A stretch of DNA of 64,000 nucleotides from Burkholderia cepacia (GTDB lineage Bacteria; Pseudomonadota; Gammaproteobacteria; Burkholderiales; Burkholderiaceae). Below the pieces are notes generated by a model. It saw only the letters and a list, made by a program, of their open reading frames with translations. It ran no database searches and had not been told where the DNA came from. This document shows, piece by piece, positions 1 to 8,382 of this stretch (positions within the stretch are counted from its first letter, which is position 1; every line of letters starts with the position of its first letter). The translations under genes and the position numbers were made by a program. The DNA lies in assembly GCF_001718835.1 (NCBI RefSeq), contig NZ_CP013444.1:2914001-2978000 (forward strand), given 5' to 3'.

Positions 1-528
1 CACCATCCCAGCCCAGTTCCCGGCGCCGCGCACGACGATTGCATCGACGTCGGCCCCGGTGAAATCCGGCGTGTCGTCCGCCGACGTATGGATGCGCAGC
101 TCGGTGCGTGCAAGCGCCTGATTGATCGCCGGGAGCCGTGGCAGCAGCCAGCGGATCGCGAAGGTGGACGGCAGCCGCAGCGTGAGAATCGGCGCGGATC
201 GGGCATGAACGTCCGCGTGACGGGCCAGCTGCATGAGGACGTCGACGGCCACCGTCAGCAATGCGTCGCCTTCCGCGGTGAGCGTCAGCCCCGACGCGTG
301 ACGCACGAACAGCGCGCACCGGTAATGCGCTTCCAGTTGCTGCACCTGACGGCTCACCGCGCCCTGGGTCCGGCACAAATGGTCGGCGGCCTTGCTGATG
401 CTGCCGAGTTGCGCGGCCGCGACGAACGCCTGGTACGCCGTCAACGGAGGCAGCGAACGCGTGAGATCGGCCAGCGGGTATGCATGCGGCGCATGCCCGG
501 ATTGCGGATTTTTCGATGGTTCGGTCAT
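1..528 (-). CDS. LysR-type transcriptional regulator (C-terminus beyond window edge)
   Basis: The minus frame starts at an ATG at 528 and stays open to base 1, giving the first 176 residues. Residues about 25-85 form a LysR winged helix-turn-helix, with the typical run LGSISKAADHLCRTQGAVSR followed by QVQQLE. The start of the effector-binding domain follows (LRLPSTFAIRWLLPRLP). About half the usual 300-residue family length is visible. It diverges from the small NTF2-like gene at 605, which is a usual arrangement for a LysR regulator and its target. The effector and true target are not known. The family call is secure. Confidence 0.85.
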   Translation of the reverse strand, partial: MTEPSKNPQSGHAPHAYPLADLTRSLPPLTAYQAFVAAAQLGSISKAADHLCRTQGAVSRQVQQLEAHYRCALFVRHASGLTLTAEGDALLTVAVDVLMQLARHADVHARSAPILTLRLPSTFAIRWLLPRLPAINQALARTELRIHTSADDTPDFTGADVDAIVVRGAGNWAGMV

Positions 529-604
529 CGGTGCATCGCTATCGTAGTTGCGCCGGCGTCGGGTTGGCGCTTGCGGCCGGCATGTCGACAATCAGCGGAG
601 AGTA

Positions 605-1006
605 ATGATGGTTTCATCGTCGGAGGCACTATACACGCGGCAGGTGGATGCTTACCTGAAGGCGCTGGAGCGCGGCGACACCGCTGCGATCTGCGCGTTG
701 TTCACGCCGGATGCGCGGATTTTTTCGCCGTTTCTCGGCTGGATGGAGCCCGGGCCCTTCTTTGAAAAGGTCGAGTCGGCGTCCGGGCAGAGCAGGATCA
801 CGCCGATCGACATCTGCGTCAGCGCGACCGGCGCGCGTCGGGCGACCGGTTACTTCGTCTACGACTGGGGACTGAAGGACGGTTCCTCGGTTCGATTCGA
901 ATGCGTCGACGTATTCGAATTCGACGACAGCGGACTCATCGTGCGCATGGTCATCGTCTACGACACGCATCCGGTGCGCAATGCGGTCGGCGACAAATAC
1001 GCGTAG
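605..1006 (+). CDS. SnoaL/NTF2-like small protein
   Basis: A 133-residue protein. The open frame reaches further upstream, but the ATG at 605 is preceded by a good GGAG-type ribosome binding site, and the family alignment begins near it (YTRQVDAYLKALERGDTAAI). The N-terminal helix, the conserved LFTPDARIFSP stretch and the C-terminal beta strands (FECVDVFEFDDSGLIVRMVI) fit the cone-shaped SnoaL/NTF2 fold used by small isomerases, hydratases and binding proteins. No specific enzyme can be named. It diverges from the LysR gene ending at the left edge, which may control it. Confidence 0.7.
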   Translation: MMVSSSEALYTRQVDAYLKALERGDTAAICALFTPDARIFSPFLGWMEPGPFFEKVESASGQSRITPIDICVSATGARRATGYFVYDWGLKDGSSVRFECVDVFEFDDSGLIVRMVIVYDTHPVRNAVGDKYA

Positions 1007-1034
1007 CCGGGCATCGGCGTAACAAAGCGATGCT

Positions 1035-1973
1035 TCACACTCGATGCGCCGGCGCACCGCCTTGCGTCATCCGCGCGATCGCCGCGCGTGTCTGCGCGAG
1101 TTCGTCGTCCAGCCAGTCGAGAAACGACCTGACCTGCGGCTCACGCTCCCGCCCGGGCCGGCACAGCGCGACGAAACGCGCGCCGTCGAGCCGCACCGAC
1201 GGCTCGATCGGCGTCAGCGCGCCCCGCTCGACGTGCTCGGCCACCAGCACCGAACTCGCGAGTACGACACCCTGCCCGTGCAGCACGGCCTGCAATGCGT
1301 AATGCTCGTCGTCGTAATGGCGAAACACCGCGCGTTCGAGCCACGCGTCGCGGCCGGCCGCACGGCACCACGACGCCCAGTCGACCGGCAGCGGCACGGC
1401 GCTCTCCCACGCGATCTCGATCAGGTCCAGCCGCCCGTCCGGGCGATTCACGTCGAAGCCGGGCGCCGCATAGGCGCCGAAATACTCGTCGATCAGTTCG
1501 TGCCGGAACAGCGCCGGAAAGTCGCGTGAGGTCGCGCGGATCGCAAGATCGATCCGCGCATCGCGTTCGAGATCGACGATCGTGTTGCCGGTTTCGACCT
1601 TGATGTGCAGTTGCGGATCGGCCTGCTGGAAGCGGCCGAGACGCGGAATCAGCCACATCGCGGCGAATGCGGGCGTGGTGGTCAGCACGAGCGTGCGCTC
1701 GGCCGGCTCGGGCCTGACGGCCTCGAGCCCGCGGCTCAGCGCCAGCAATGCATCGTGACTCGCGCGAAACAGGCGCTCGCCCTCCTCCGTGAGCCGCACG
1801 CCGCTCGCGCCGCGCTCGAACAGCAGCACGCCGAGCCGGCTTTCGAGCGACTTGATCTGGTGCGACACGGCGGCCGGCGTCACGGACAACTCGTCCGCGG
1901 CGGCCTTGAACGCGCCAAGCCGCGCCGACGCTTCGAATACACGCAATGCGGTCAGGGGAAGTTTCGAGAACAC
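1035..1973 (-). CDS. LysR-type transcriptional regulator, GcvA-like
   Basis: A 312-residue full-length LysR regulator. The N-terminal helix-turn-helix (LTALRVFEASARLGAFKAAA, then DELSVTPAAVSHQIKSLE) carries the GcvA-subgroup pattern. The C-terminal half is the periplasmic-binding-like effector domain (TTTPAFAAMWLIPRLGRF). It is divergent from the PACE efflux gene at 2117, with about 140 bases between them. This matches the family arrangement in which a LysR regulator controls a neighbouring PACE pump (AceR/AceI in Acinetobacter), so it is the likely local regulator. The inducing compound cannot be read from sequence. Confidence 0.85.
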   Translation of the reverse strand: MFSKLPLTALRVFEASARLGAFKAAADELSVTPAAVSHQIKSLESRLGVLLFERGASGVRLTEEGERLFRASHDALLALSRGLEAVRPEPAERTLVLTTTPAFAAMWLIPRLGRFQQADPQLHIKVETGNTIVDLERDARIDLAIRATSRDFPALFRHELIDEYFGAYAAPGFDVNRPDGRLDLIEIAWESAVPLPVDWASWCRAAGRDAWLERAVFRHYDDEHYALQAVLHGQGVVLASSVLVAEHVERGALTPIEPSVRLDGARFVALCRPGREREPQVRSFLDWLDDELAQTRAAIARMTQGGAPAHRV

Positions 1974-2116
1974 GGGCAGGGCAAGCCGGACGCGATCCGG
2001 GTTGAATTCGATTGAATCGGGGTGAGATTAGGTGAATTGAACCCGACGCGCAACGCGCCTAGTCTGGCGAGGCGTCGCGGCATCGCGCCGCGTTTTCATC
2101 GGAATGGAGAAACAAC

Positions 2117-2542
2117 GTGCAAGGCCTATCGCGCAGGATCACGCAGGCGGTGCTTTACGAAGCGATCGCGATTTCCTGCATCTCGCCCGTGATCGCGGCG
2201 CTCTTCGGGGAAGGTCTCGTTTACTCGGGCGCGCTGTCGGCGACGATGTCGGCGATCGCGATGCTGTGGAACATGATCTTCAACGCGCTGTTCGAGCGCT
2301 GGGAAGCGTCGCGCGTGCAGCGCACCCGGACGCTCGGGCGCCGCATCATCCATGCATGCGGATTCGAAGGCGGGCTGATCTTCATCCTGGTGCCCGTCGT
2401 GTCGTGGTGGCTCGACATATCGTGGATCGACGCGTTCGTCGTCGACATCGGGCTGTTTGCATTCTTCTTCTGTTACGCGTTCGTGTTCCAGTGGGCGTTC
2501 GATCGCGTGTTCGACGTGCCGGCGGCGACGAAGGAGGTGTGA
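2117..2542 (+). CDS. PACE family multidrug efflux transporter
   Basis: A 141-residue inner-membrane protein with four predicted helices arranged as two tandem bacterial transmembrane pair (BTP) repeats. Repeat 1 carries the PACE motif WNMIFNALFERWE and repeat 2 carries RIIHACGFEGG, both hallmarks of the Proteobacterial Antimicrobial Compound Efflux family (AceI type). These pumps export biocides such as chlorhexidine or acriflavine by proton exchange. The start is a GTG with a GGAG site 8-10 bases upstream. The divergent LysR gene is its likely regulator. The substrate here is unknown. Confidence 0.85.
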   Translation: MQGLSRRITQAVLYEAIAISCISPVIAALFGEGLVYSGALSATMSAIAMLWNMIFNALFERWEASRVQRTRTLGRRIIHACGFEGGLIFILVPVVSWWLDISWIDAFVVDIGLFAFFFCYAFVFQWAFDRVFDVPAATKEV

Positions 2543-2586
2543 ACTGCAAGCAACAACGAGACAGCTTCACGTTCAACTATACGGAG

Positions 2587-2607
2587 AAAAACCCCGCCAA
2601 AGCGGGG
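2587..2607 (-). terminator. Rho-independent terminator of the PAAR/metallopeptidase operon
   Basis: A perfect 6-bp stem (2592-2597 with 2602-2607) and a 4-base loop, followed on the minus strand by a run of five T (2587-2591). It lies 17 bases past the last gene of the minus-strand operon. It could also end the convergent PACE transcript, although the plus-strand side lacks a T run. Confidence 0.7.
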
Positions 2608-2623
2608 CCGCTGTCATGGCGAA

Positions 2624-3103
2624 TCATCTAATCGCCTTTGTTGTCGGTGTGACGCGTGGGTCGTTACAAAGTCGCTCACAACTTCCAGCACAGATAGGAA
2701 CGAGTGTTACGCTGATCTGATTTAACTCCTTCTTACCATTCATCGAAACATCTGGTTTCTTGATGATTCTCGTATCCACCCAAATATTGCCTTCTTTGAT
2801 ACCGAGCTGAATAAGATAGTCTTTCAGCAATTTTGCACGCTCAGCCGCCAGAGCATTGGGATTATGCTCCAATACATAGCCGCCCGCATACACAATCCCT
2901 CTGATTTCTACGTCAGGCCATTTCCGTGCATTCAAAACCATGCCGACGATTTTCAACCGATCCTCATTAGAAATCGATACCGAATTAATTGGCAAGCTAC
3001 TTTCCATATCCTCGGAAATCGTGCAGGCACCAGCATAATACGAAACAAAAAATACCCATAACGATAGAGTGAATTTCAGAAACACTGAATTTCGATTTTT
3101 CAT
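2624..3103 (-). CDS. Exported OmpA-like protein, candidate immunity protein for the upstream metallopeptidase
   Basis: A 159-residue protein. I chose the ATG at 3103, 9 bases after the upstream stop, rather than an earlier in-frame codon. Residues 1-27 are a basic start plus a hydrophobic segment ending in YAGAC, a signal peptide and possibly a lipoprotein one, though the lipobox is weak. The rest has an OmpA-C-like layout: IVGMVLNARKWPDVEIRGIV, then ALAAERAKLLKDYLIQLGI. It is last in a four-gene operon, directly after a candidate secreted protease, which is the usual place of an immunity gene. Export would put it in the periplasm. The sequence is AT-rich compared with its surroundings. The role is inference. 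Confidence 0.55.
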   Translation of the reverse strand: MKNRNSVFLKFTLSLWVFFVSYYAGACTISEDMESSLPINSVSISNEDRLKIVGMVLNARKWPDVEIRGIVYAGGYVLEHNPNALAAERAKLLKDYLIQLGIKEGNIWVDTRIIKKPDVSMNGKKELNQISVTLVPICAGSCERLCNDPRVTPTTKAIR

Positions 3104-3111
3104 GAATGCAC

Positions 3112-3768
3112 TTAATCGTTGAATCCGATATAACATGCAATACTGTCCGCATTCCGAATTGCCTGATCCGGATTAGATTGCGCCCAAAACGAGAGACCAA
3201 CTGAAACGCCGTACATGTGATCGGTTGAATCAAAAACATCGGTATAGTGGGTGCATTCGTGAATGAGAGTCAGCACCTGACATCCTCGCCAAAAATGATC
3301 TCGCGGCGACGTACAAAAATGCGAGTAGATTGCGATAATTCGTCGACGCGAATCTGGCTTACACACAGCAGCATCAGTACTCCCATTATCGGGAACAACT
3401 TCACAAGTAATGTTTCGTTGCTTCTGCTCATCCCATCGGATGATATTTTCCGGTTTTAGTTCCTGCATAGCCCGCAGGAGCTTCGGCAAACCCTGATGCA
3501 TTGCGGCGCGAGTCGAATCACCTGATCGACCAAACCATCTCTTCGCGCGTGCCTGCTCATTTTTATCCCATTTTTCTACGGCGTCGATGCGCTTCCGAAT
3601 CAATAACACCGCGTCATCTCGCGATTTCACTATCGACTCGCGAAATTCTTTATTGGTCATATTCGAACATATTGGCGCCATGTTTACGGCAACCGGAACC
3701 TTTGAACCCGGCGTCGTGTTCGTTGTGGCCGAATTGTGAACCAGTTCGTAATCGTCGTCACGAGGCAT
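3112..3768 (-). CDS. Aspzincin (M35-like) zinc metallopeptidase, probable T6SS effector
   Basis: A 218-residue protein without a signal peptide. Residues 170-174 are HECTH, an HExxH zinc site with the general-base Glu171. Residues 180-187 (DSTDHMYG) match the aspzincin GTxDxxYG motif that supplies the third zinc ligand, Asp183. A later stretch, AIRNADSIACY, resembles the conserved end of the lysine-specific metalloendopeptidase (Peptidase_M35_2) domain. The gene overlaps the upstream PAAR gene by 11 bases and is followed by an exported protein. This order (PAAR, toxin, immunity) supports delivery by a type VI secretion spike. Base composition is lower in GC than the flanks, suggesting recent acquisition. 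Fold and catalytic class are fairly sure; effector status is inferred. Confidence 0.7.
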   Translation of the reverse strand: MPRDDDYELVHNSATTNTTPGSKVPVAVNMAPICSNMTNKEFRESIVKSRDDAVLLIRKRIDAVEKWDKNEQARAKRWFGRSGDSTRAAMHQGLPKLLRAMQELKPENIIRWDEQKQRNITCEVVPDNGSTDAAVCKPDSRRRIIAIYSHFCTSPRDHFWRGCQVLTLIHECTHYTDVFDSTDHMYGVSVGLSFWAQSNPDQAIRNADSIACYIGFND

Positions 3769-4315
3769 TTTCGTCTCTCACAATTTCAAGGTGAAGCGAT
3801 TCGGCGTCAGTTGTCGTAATGCGTTGTGTGTAGCCCGCGGCGTCCGTGACACCATCGAACACCTGGCCGGATGCGGTACGAATGCGATAACGCACACGGG
3901 CCAACGGTTCGCCCGTGTCTACGTCACTCAACACATATTGCTCATCATGTGTGCCGTGGCTGACGACGGACGAGCGCGGGGTGCTTCCACTTTGTCCCGT
4001 CAACGTCGCCGCCTCCTCGCCTGTGAAGACCATGCGCATATTGCGCTCGGCATAGAAGGTCGGCGACGGATTGCAACCACAAACGTTGATGTCGCCGCTC
4101 AGCGCCCACGGCTTGCCATTTGGGCCTGTACCCGGCAGGCGCGGCCCCTTGGGCGCGATGAACCCTGCCTGTTTGCAGGACGTGCAGTAGGTTTTCATGT
4201 ACAGCGTCGCAATATGCACGCGCGGCGGCGGATTAGAACAAGTGACGTGTTCCAATCCTTCCGTGATCGTCGCGCTACCGCCACGATCGCCCTTGGCAAG
4301 GAAATTGCGGATCAT
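3758..4315 (-). CDS. PAAR-domain protein with C-terminal transthyretin-like domain
   Basis: A 185-residue protein. Residues about 5-100 form a PAAR-type spike tip: KGDRGGSATITEGLEHVTC, then Cys-rich SGDINVCGCNPSPTFYAE. Residues about 125-182 (YVLSDVDTGEPLARVRYRI, VTDAAGYTQRI) resemble the small beta-sandwich (transthyretin/Ig-like) extension often fused to VgrG or PAAR proteins, where it docks an effector. Its ATG overlaps the stop of the dual-PAAR gene, and its own 3' end overlaps the metallopeptidase gene. It therefore probably adapts that effector to the type VI tip. No VgrG gene is in the window. Confidence 0.65.
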   Translation of the reverse strand: MIRNFLAKGDRGGSATITEGLEHVTCSNPPPRVHIATLYMKTYCTSCKQAGFIAPKGPRLPGTGPNGKPWALSGDINVCGCNPSPTFYAERNMRMVFTGEEAATLTGQSGSTPRSSVVSHGTHDEQYVLSDVDTGEPLARVRYRIRTASGQVFDGVTDAAGYTQRITTTDAESLHLEIVRDENAS

Positions 4316-4989
4316 GAGCCCTTCCCTTGGCGCACAACAGTCGAACGCTTCACCACAGTAAAGGTGCAGGCCGATACAAGACCTTCACGCTCCGGGCTGT
4401 CGGTAACGGTGTCGCCGTTGTCCAACTCGCTACCGACGAAAGCCAGTGGCTCGAAGTCTCCGTTATCCGCCAGCCCAAGGCCGCTTACGATTCGTGCGGT
4501 TGAGCCGTCTGCATAGTGAACTTGATCACCCACGACACCAGCCTTGCCGAGACGAATACCTGTATCCCACTTGCCGGTAGCCTCGCGTAGTACGCCACCG
4601 CGCGCGGTCGTTGCCCCTCGTACCGCCAGCCGATAGCGCGGCGACGAAGGTGGCGGCACATAAGTCGCGTCGAACAGTCCCTCGACTGTTTCCGCTGCCT
4701 GAACAGGAATTCCCCATAACCGCTGAAGCGTTTCGACGATACGGTCGCAGTTGCTCAATCGGCTGCCCACTAGTGCAAACGGCTTGTTGCCGGAAACCGC
4801 GTAATTGCCCGCACCGTCCGTAATAACGGCTTCGCTGCCATCCTCGTAGGTCACGACATCGCCGACGCGGGCAACGGCAAGCCCGGCGATAGTCAAGCTA
4901 CCGGTTGCCTCGGTCACTCGACCGCCGCGTTCTGTGAGTGCGCCGATGGTGGCGAAAAGATAAGTCGGTGCCGTCTGCTCGTTCTTCAT
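4312..4989 (-). CDS. Tandem PAAR-like domain protein
   Basis: A 225-residue protein. The ATG at 4989 is preferred because an AGGAAA site lies about 10 bases upstream; an earlier in-frame codon adds an unlikely 15 residues. Two similar copies of a PAAR-like unit can be read. Copy one spans about 10-95 (GGRVTEATGSLTIAGLAVAR, VGDVVTYEDGSEAVI, KPFALVGSRLSNCD). Copy two spans about 120-210 (GGVLREATGKWDTGIRLGKA, VGDQVHYADGSTARI, LAFVGSELDNGDTV). Such proteins cap type VI spikes. It heads the minus-strand cargo operon ending at 2624. The roughly 300 bases before choX hold its promoter region and the choX terminator. Confidence 0.65.
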   Translation of the reverse strand: MKNEQTAPTYLFATIGALTERGGRVTEATGSLTIAGLAVARVGDVVTYEDGSEAVITDGAGNYAVSGNKPFALVGSRLSNCDRIVETLQRLWGIPVQAAETVEGLFDATYVPPPSSPRYRLAVRGATTARGGVLREATGKWDTGIRLGKAGVVGDQVHYADGSTARIVSGLGLADNGDFEPLAFVGSELDNGDTVTDSPEREGLVSACTFTVVKRSTVVRQGKGS

Positions 4990-5216
4990 CCGGATTTCCT
5001 TTCTCAACAAATTGGTGAGGATTGCTCCGCACAAAATTTGCGTGAACGAGAAAGAAGAATCAATCTGACGAATACGAAATTCGCAAAACTAATTTTTATT
5101 GACCGTTCCAGCCGGCATGCGATCCTGGTCTTACGCGTGACGTTCAGGACGACGAAAGATTCCGACTACCGAACCAGCGCGCGCAATTTACGAATGGCAA
5201 TCGCGCTAAGGTCCCC

Positions 5217-5257
5217 AAAAAAGCAAAACGGCCTTCCCGCTTCAAGCGAGAAGGCCG
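5217..5257 (-). terminator. Rho-independent terminator downstream of choX
   Basis: A long inverted repeat (arms starting CGGCCTTC and ending GAAGGCCG, 5229-5257), followed on the minus strand by TTTTGCTTTTTT. It lies about 45 bases after the choX stop and ends that transcript. Confidence 0.75.
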
Positions 5258-5299
5258 CCGTCCGTGCGCGCGTCAACCGCGCGCACCGCACACCATGCG

Positions 5300-6250
5300 T
5301 CAATGCACGCCGAGATATGCCTTCACCGCCGGCAGCCCAGGCTTGCCGTCGAGCGTCGTCACGCCCGCGAGCCACTTGTCGAGCGCTTGCGGGTTCGCCT
5401 TCAGCCACTCGGCGGCCGCCTTGTTCGGGTCTTCCTTGTTCATGATCGGCACCATCACGTGGTTCTCGATCGTCGTCGTGAACTGCAGGTTCGACACGAA
5501 CTTCGCGACGTTCGGGCAGCGCTGCGAATAGTCGGGCGGCGTCGCCGTCAGCACCTTCGCTTCGCCGTAGTTCGGGCCGAACACGTCGTCGCCGCCGCTC
5601 AGGTAGTCGATCTTCATCTGCACGTTCATCGGGTGCGGTTCCCAGCCGAGGAACACGATCCACTGCTTGTCGCGGATCGCGCGATTCACCTCGACCAGCA
5701 TCCCGGCCTCGCTCGACTCGACCATCTTGAACTTGCCGAGGCCGAACTGGTTGCCGTCGATCATCTTCTTGATCAGCAGGTTGCCGTCATTGCCCGGCTC
5801 GATCCCGTAGATCTTGCCGTTCAGCTTGTCTGCGTATTTCTGGATGTCCGCGAACGACTTCAGGCCGCCCTGATAGACGTAGTCGGGCACCGCGAGCGTG
5901 TATTTCGCGCCGGTCAGGTTGGGCGTGGAGAGCACCTTGATCGTGCCGGCCTTGGTGAACGGCTGGATGATCGGGTCCATCGTCGGCGACCAGTAGCCGA
6001 GGAACACGTCGATCTGCTTGCTCTTGATCCCCGCGAACGTGATCGGCACCGACGCGATCGTCTTCGTCGGGCTGTAGCCGAGCCCCTGCAGCATCGTCGT
6101 GGCGAGGCCCGTGGTCGCCGCGATGTCGGACCAGCCGACATCCGCGAAGCGCACGTTCTTGCACACGGGCGGATCGGCCGCATACACGGCCGTTGCCGGC
6201 GCGGCGGCGATCCCGACACCACATGCCGCTGCGATCAATAGGCGCTTCAT
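5300..6250 (-). CDS. choX: Choline ABC transporter substrate-binding protein ChoX
   Basis: A 316-residue periplasmic binding protein. The start is the ATG at 6250: residues 1-24 are a Sec signal peptide ending near AVYAADP, and the longer open frame upstream is only a reading-frame accident. The mature part has the OpuAC/ChoX pattern (CKNVRFADVGWSDIAATTGL, DVFLGYWSPTMDP, NLTGAKYTLAVPDYVYQGG), including the aromatic residues that cage the trimethylammonium group. With ChoW and ChoV it forms an importer for choline, possibly also betaine. It lies downstream of the regulator, about 100 bases away, rather than next to choW. Confidence 0.85.
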   Translation of the reverse strand: MKRLLIAAACGVGIAAAPATAVYAADPPVCKNVRFADVGWSDIAATTGLATTMLQGLGYSPTKTIASVPITFAGIKSKQIDVFLGYWSPTMDPIIQPFTKAGTIKVLSTPNLTGAKYTLAVPDYVYQGGLKSFADIQKYADKLNGKIYGIEPGNDGNLLIKKMIDGNQFGLGKFKMVESSEAGMLVEVNRAIRDKQWIVFLGWEPHPMNVQMKIDYLSGGDDVFGPNYGEAKVLTATPPDYSQRCPNVAKFVSNLQFTTTIENHVMVPIMNKEDPNKAAAEWLKANPQALDKWLAGVTTLDGKPGLPAVKAYLGVH

Positions 6251-6357
6251 CTTGCTTCTCCTCAAAGTGATGTCGTTCGCGTGAAATCCGGGATCGTGAA
6301 TGGAAGCCGTTCGCCGCGATCCCGGCGGCGCACGGGCCGAATATGGATCAGCGCCGT

Positions 6358-7366
6358 TCAGCGTCCAGGCAGCCGGCGTTCGACGCTGGGCGCATGACCG
6401 AACTGCGCGCGATAGGCCTTGCTGAAATGGCACGGCGAATGAAACCCGCAGACCGTCGTCACGCGCGCGATCGACGCGTCGGTCGTACGCAGCAGGTCGC
6501 GCGCGCGCTTCAGGCGCAGCGTCAGGTAATAGTGGGTCGGCGACACGTTCAGGTACACCTTGAACATCCGCTGCAGGTGCCGCTGCGACAGCCGCACGAG
6601 CCGCGCGAGTTCCTCGAGCGACAGCGGCTCCTCGATGTTCGCCTCCATCAGCCGCACGACCTCGATCAGCTCCGCGCGCGAGAAGCCGACGCGCGCATCG
6701 ACCGGAATCGGCTGCGTATCGGTCGAGCTGCGGATGCGCTCCAGGATGAACTGTTCGGATACCTGCGCGGCCAGCTGCTGGCCGAACCGCATGCCGACGA
6801 GGTTCAGCATCAGGTCGAGCGGCGCGGTGCCGCCGGTGCAGGTCAGCCGGTCGCGGTCGACGACGAACAGTTCGTCGGCGAACCCCACTTGCGGAAATTC
6901 GGCATGCAGCGACGACAGGTTCTCCCAGTGCACGGTGCAGCGATACCCGTCGAGCAGCCCGCTCGACATCAGCGCATACGCGCCCGTGCAGATGCCGCCG
7001 AGCGGCAGCCCGCGTTCGGCGAGCGCCGCGAGCGTATCGCGTGCGCCTTCGTCGACCACGTCGCGGATGCGGATGCCGCCGCACACGATCATCACGTCGG
7101 GCAAGCTTCGTGTAGTCGAGCGCCTGCGTGGGCCGTACCGCGATACCGTTGCTGGCATGCACGGGGCTGCCGTCGAGCGAGTAGATCGACCACTGGTAGT
7201 GATCGGCCCGCCCGACGTAGTTCGCCATCCGAAGCACTTCGACAGCGCTCGAGAACGCGATCATCGAGAAGTTCGGCAGCGTGAGGAAGCCGAAATGGGC
7301 GAGGGACGAAACCGGTGAAACGCAGGCGGCGGGCGCCAGGGCGGCAGCGGCGGCAGCGGACGTCAC
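6358..7366 (-). pseudogene. GlxA/CdhR-type AraC-family regulator, frameshifted
   Basis: Two minus-strand frames together make one GlxA-family regulator. Codons from 7366 to about 7112 encode the start of a DJ-1/PfpI-like domain (HFGFLTLPNFSMIAFSSAVE, ending ALDYTKL). The protein then continues one frame over with PDVMIVCGGIRIRDVV, through the rest of that domain, to a C-terminal AraC double helix-turn-helix (SLEELARLVRLSQRHLQRMF, YRAQFGHAPS). The break lies near 7107-7112, where one extra base, probably a T in AAGCTTGCCC, shifts the frame. GbdR/CdhR-type proteins control choline, betaine and carnitine use, fitting its place between choW and choX. Either a pseudogene or a sequencing error. Confidence 0.7.
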
Positions 7367-7485
7367 ATCGCTCTCCTAACGGGCAGGTTGCAGGCGGCCA
7401 GCGCCGTGGCGTCGCCACGGCAGCCGATGCGAAACACGGAGAAGGCGGCCGGGAATGTCAGCGACAAGGCGCCGGCCGCCGGTGG

Positions 7486-8382
7486 TCAGGCCTGTGCGGG
7501 TGCAGCCTTCACGCGAAACAGCTGCTTGAGACCCGAGAACAGCGGCGCCTTCACGGTGCCCGGCGCGCGGCCGAAGCTTTCGGTGATGCGGTCGAGAATG
7601 ATCGCGAGCAGCACGACCGACAGGCCGCTTTCGAAACCGAGGCCGATGTCGAGGCGCTGGATACTCGCGAGCACGTCGTTGCCGAGGCCGCCCGCGCCGA
7701 CCATCGACGCGATGATCACCATCGACAGCGCCATCATGATCGTCTGGTTCACGCCCTGCATGATCGACGGCAGCGCATTCGGGAACTGCACCTTGTACAG
7801 CAGTTGCCACGGCGTGCAGCCGAAGGCCTGGCCGGCTTCGACGATCTCGCGGTTCACGTGGCGGATGCCGAGGCTCGTCAGGCGCACCGCCGGCGGCATC
7901 GCGAAGATCACCGTCGACAGGATCCCCGGCACGCGGCCGAGACCGAACAGCATCGCGGCCGGAATCAGGTAGACGAACGCCGGCATCGTCTGCATCAGGT
8001 CGAGGATCGGGCGCACGATCGCGGCGACCCACTTGCTCTTCGCGGCCCAGATGCCGAGCGGGATGCCGAGCACGAGGCTGATGATCGTCGACGACAGCGT
8101 GAGGCCGAGCGTGATGACGGTCTGATCCCAGAAACCCGTCGCGAAGATCAGCAGCAGCGACGCGGTGGTGAACAGCGCGAAGCGCCAGCCCACCCGCCAC
8201 AGCCCGACGCCGATGAAGATCGCCATCATCAGCCACATCGGGATCGCCTGCAGGCCGTGCTCGACGAATGCCGCGAGCCCCTCGATCGCTTGACCGATCG
8301 CGTCGAACGTCTTCGCGTCATGGTCGAGCAGGTAGTGAACGGACTGGTCGACCCAGGTACCGAGCGGAATCATTTCAGACAT
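7486..8382 (-). CDS. choW: Choline ABC transporter permease ChoW
   Basis: A 298-residue polytopic inner-membrane protein of the ProW/OpuAB type. Several hydrophobic segments surround the binding-protein-dependent transport domain (residues about 90-270). The EAA loop region reads GIRHVNREIVEAGQAFGCTP, the contact site for the ATPase. The start overlaps the end of choV by 8 bases, so the two are translationally coupled. Together with ChoX and ChoV it makes the importer. The regulator gene follows after about 120 bases. Confidence 0.85.
   Translation of the reverse strand: MSEMIPLGTWVDQSVHYLLDHDAKTFDAIGQAIEGLAAFVEHGLQAIPMWLMMAIFIGVGLWRVGWRFALFTTASLLLIFATGFWDQTVITLGLTLSSTIISLVLGIPLGIWAAKSKWVAAIVRPILDLMQTMPAFVYLIPAAMLFGLGRVPGILSTVIFAMPPAVRLTSLGIRHVNREIVEAGQAFGCTPWQLLYKVQFPNALPSIMQGVNQTIMMALSMVIIASMVGAGGLGNDVLASIQRLDIGLGFESGLSVVLLAIILDRITESFGRAPGTVKAPLFSGLKQLFRVKAAPAQA

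Noticed and set aside
5300..7366. A single 688-codon frame covering the regulator and choX.
   Set aside because: It joins the regulator N-terminus, an out-of-frame stretch and ChoX. The real ChoX begins with a signal peptide at 6250, and the regulator continues in another frame.
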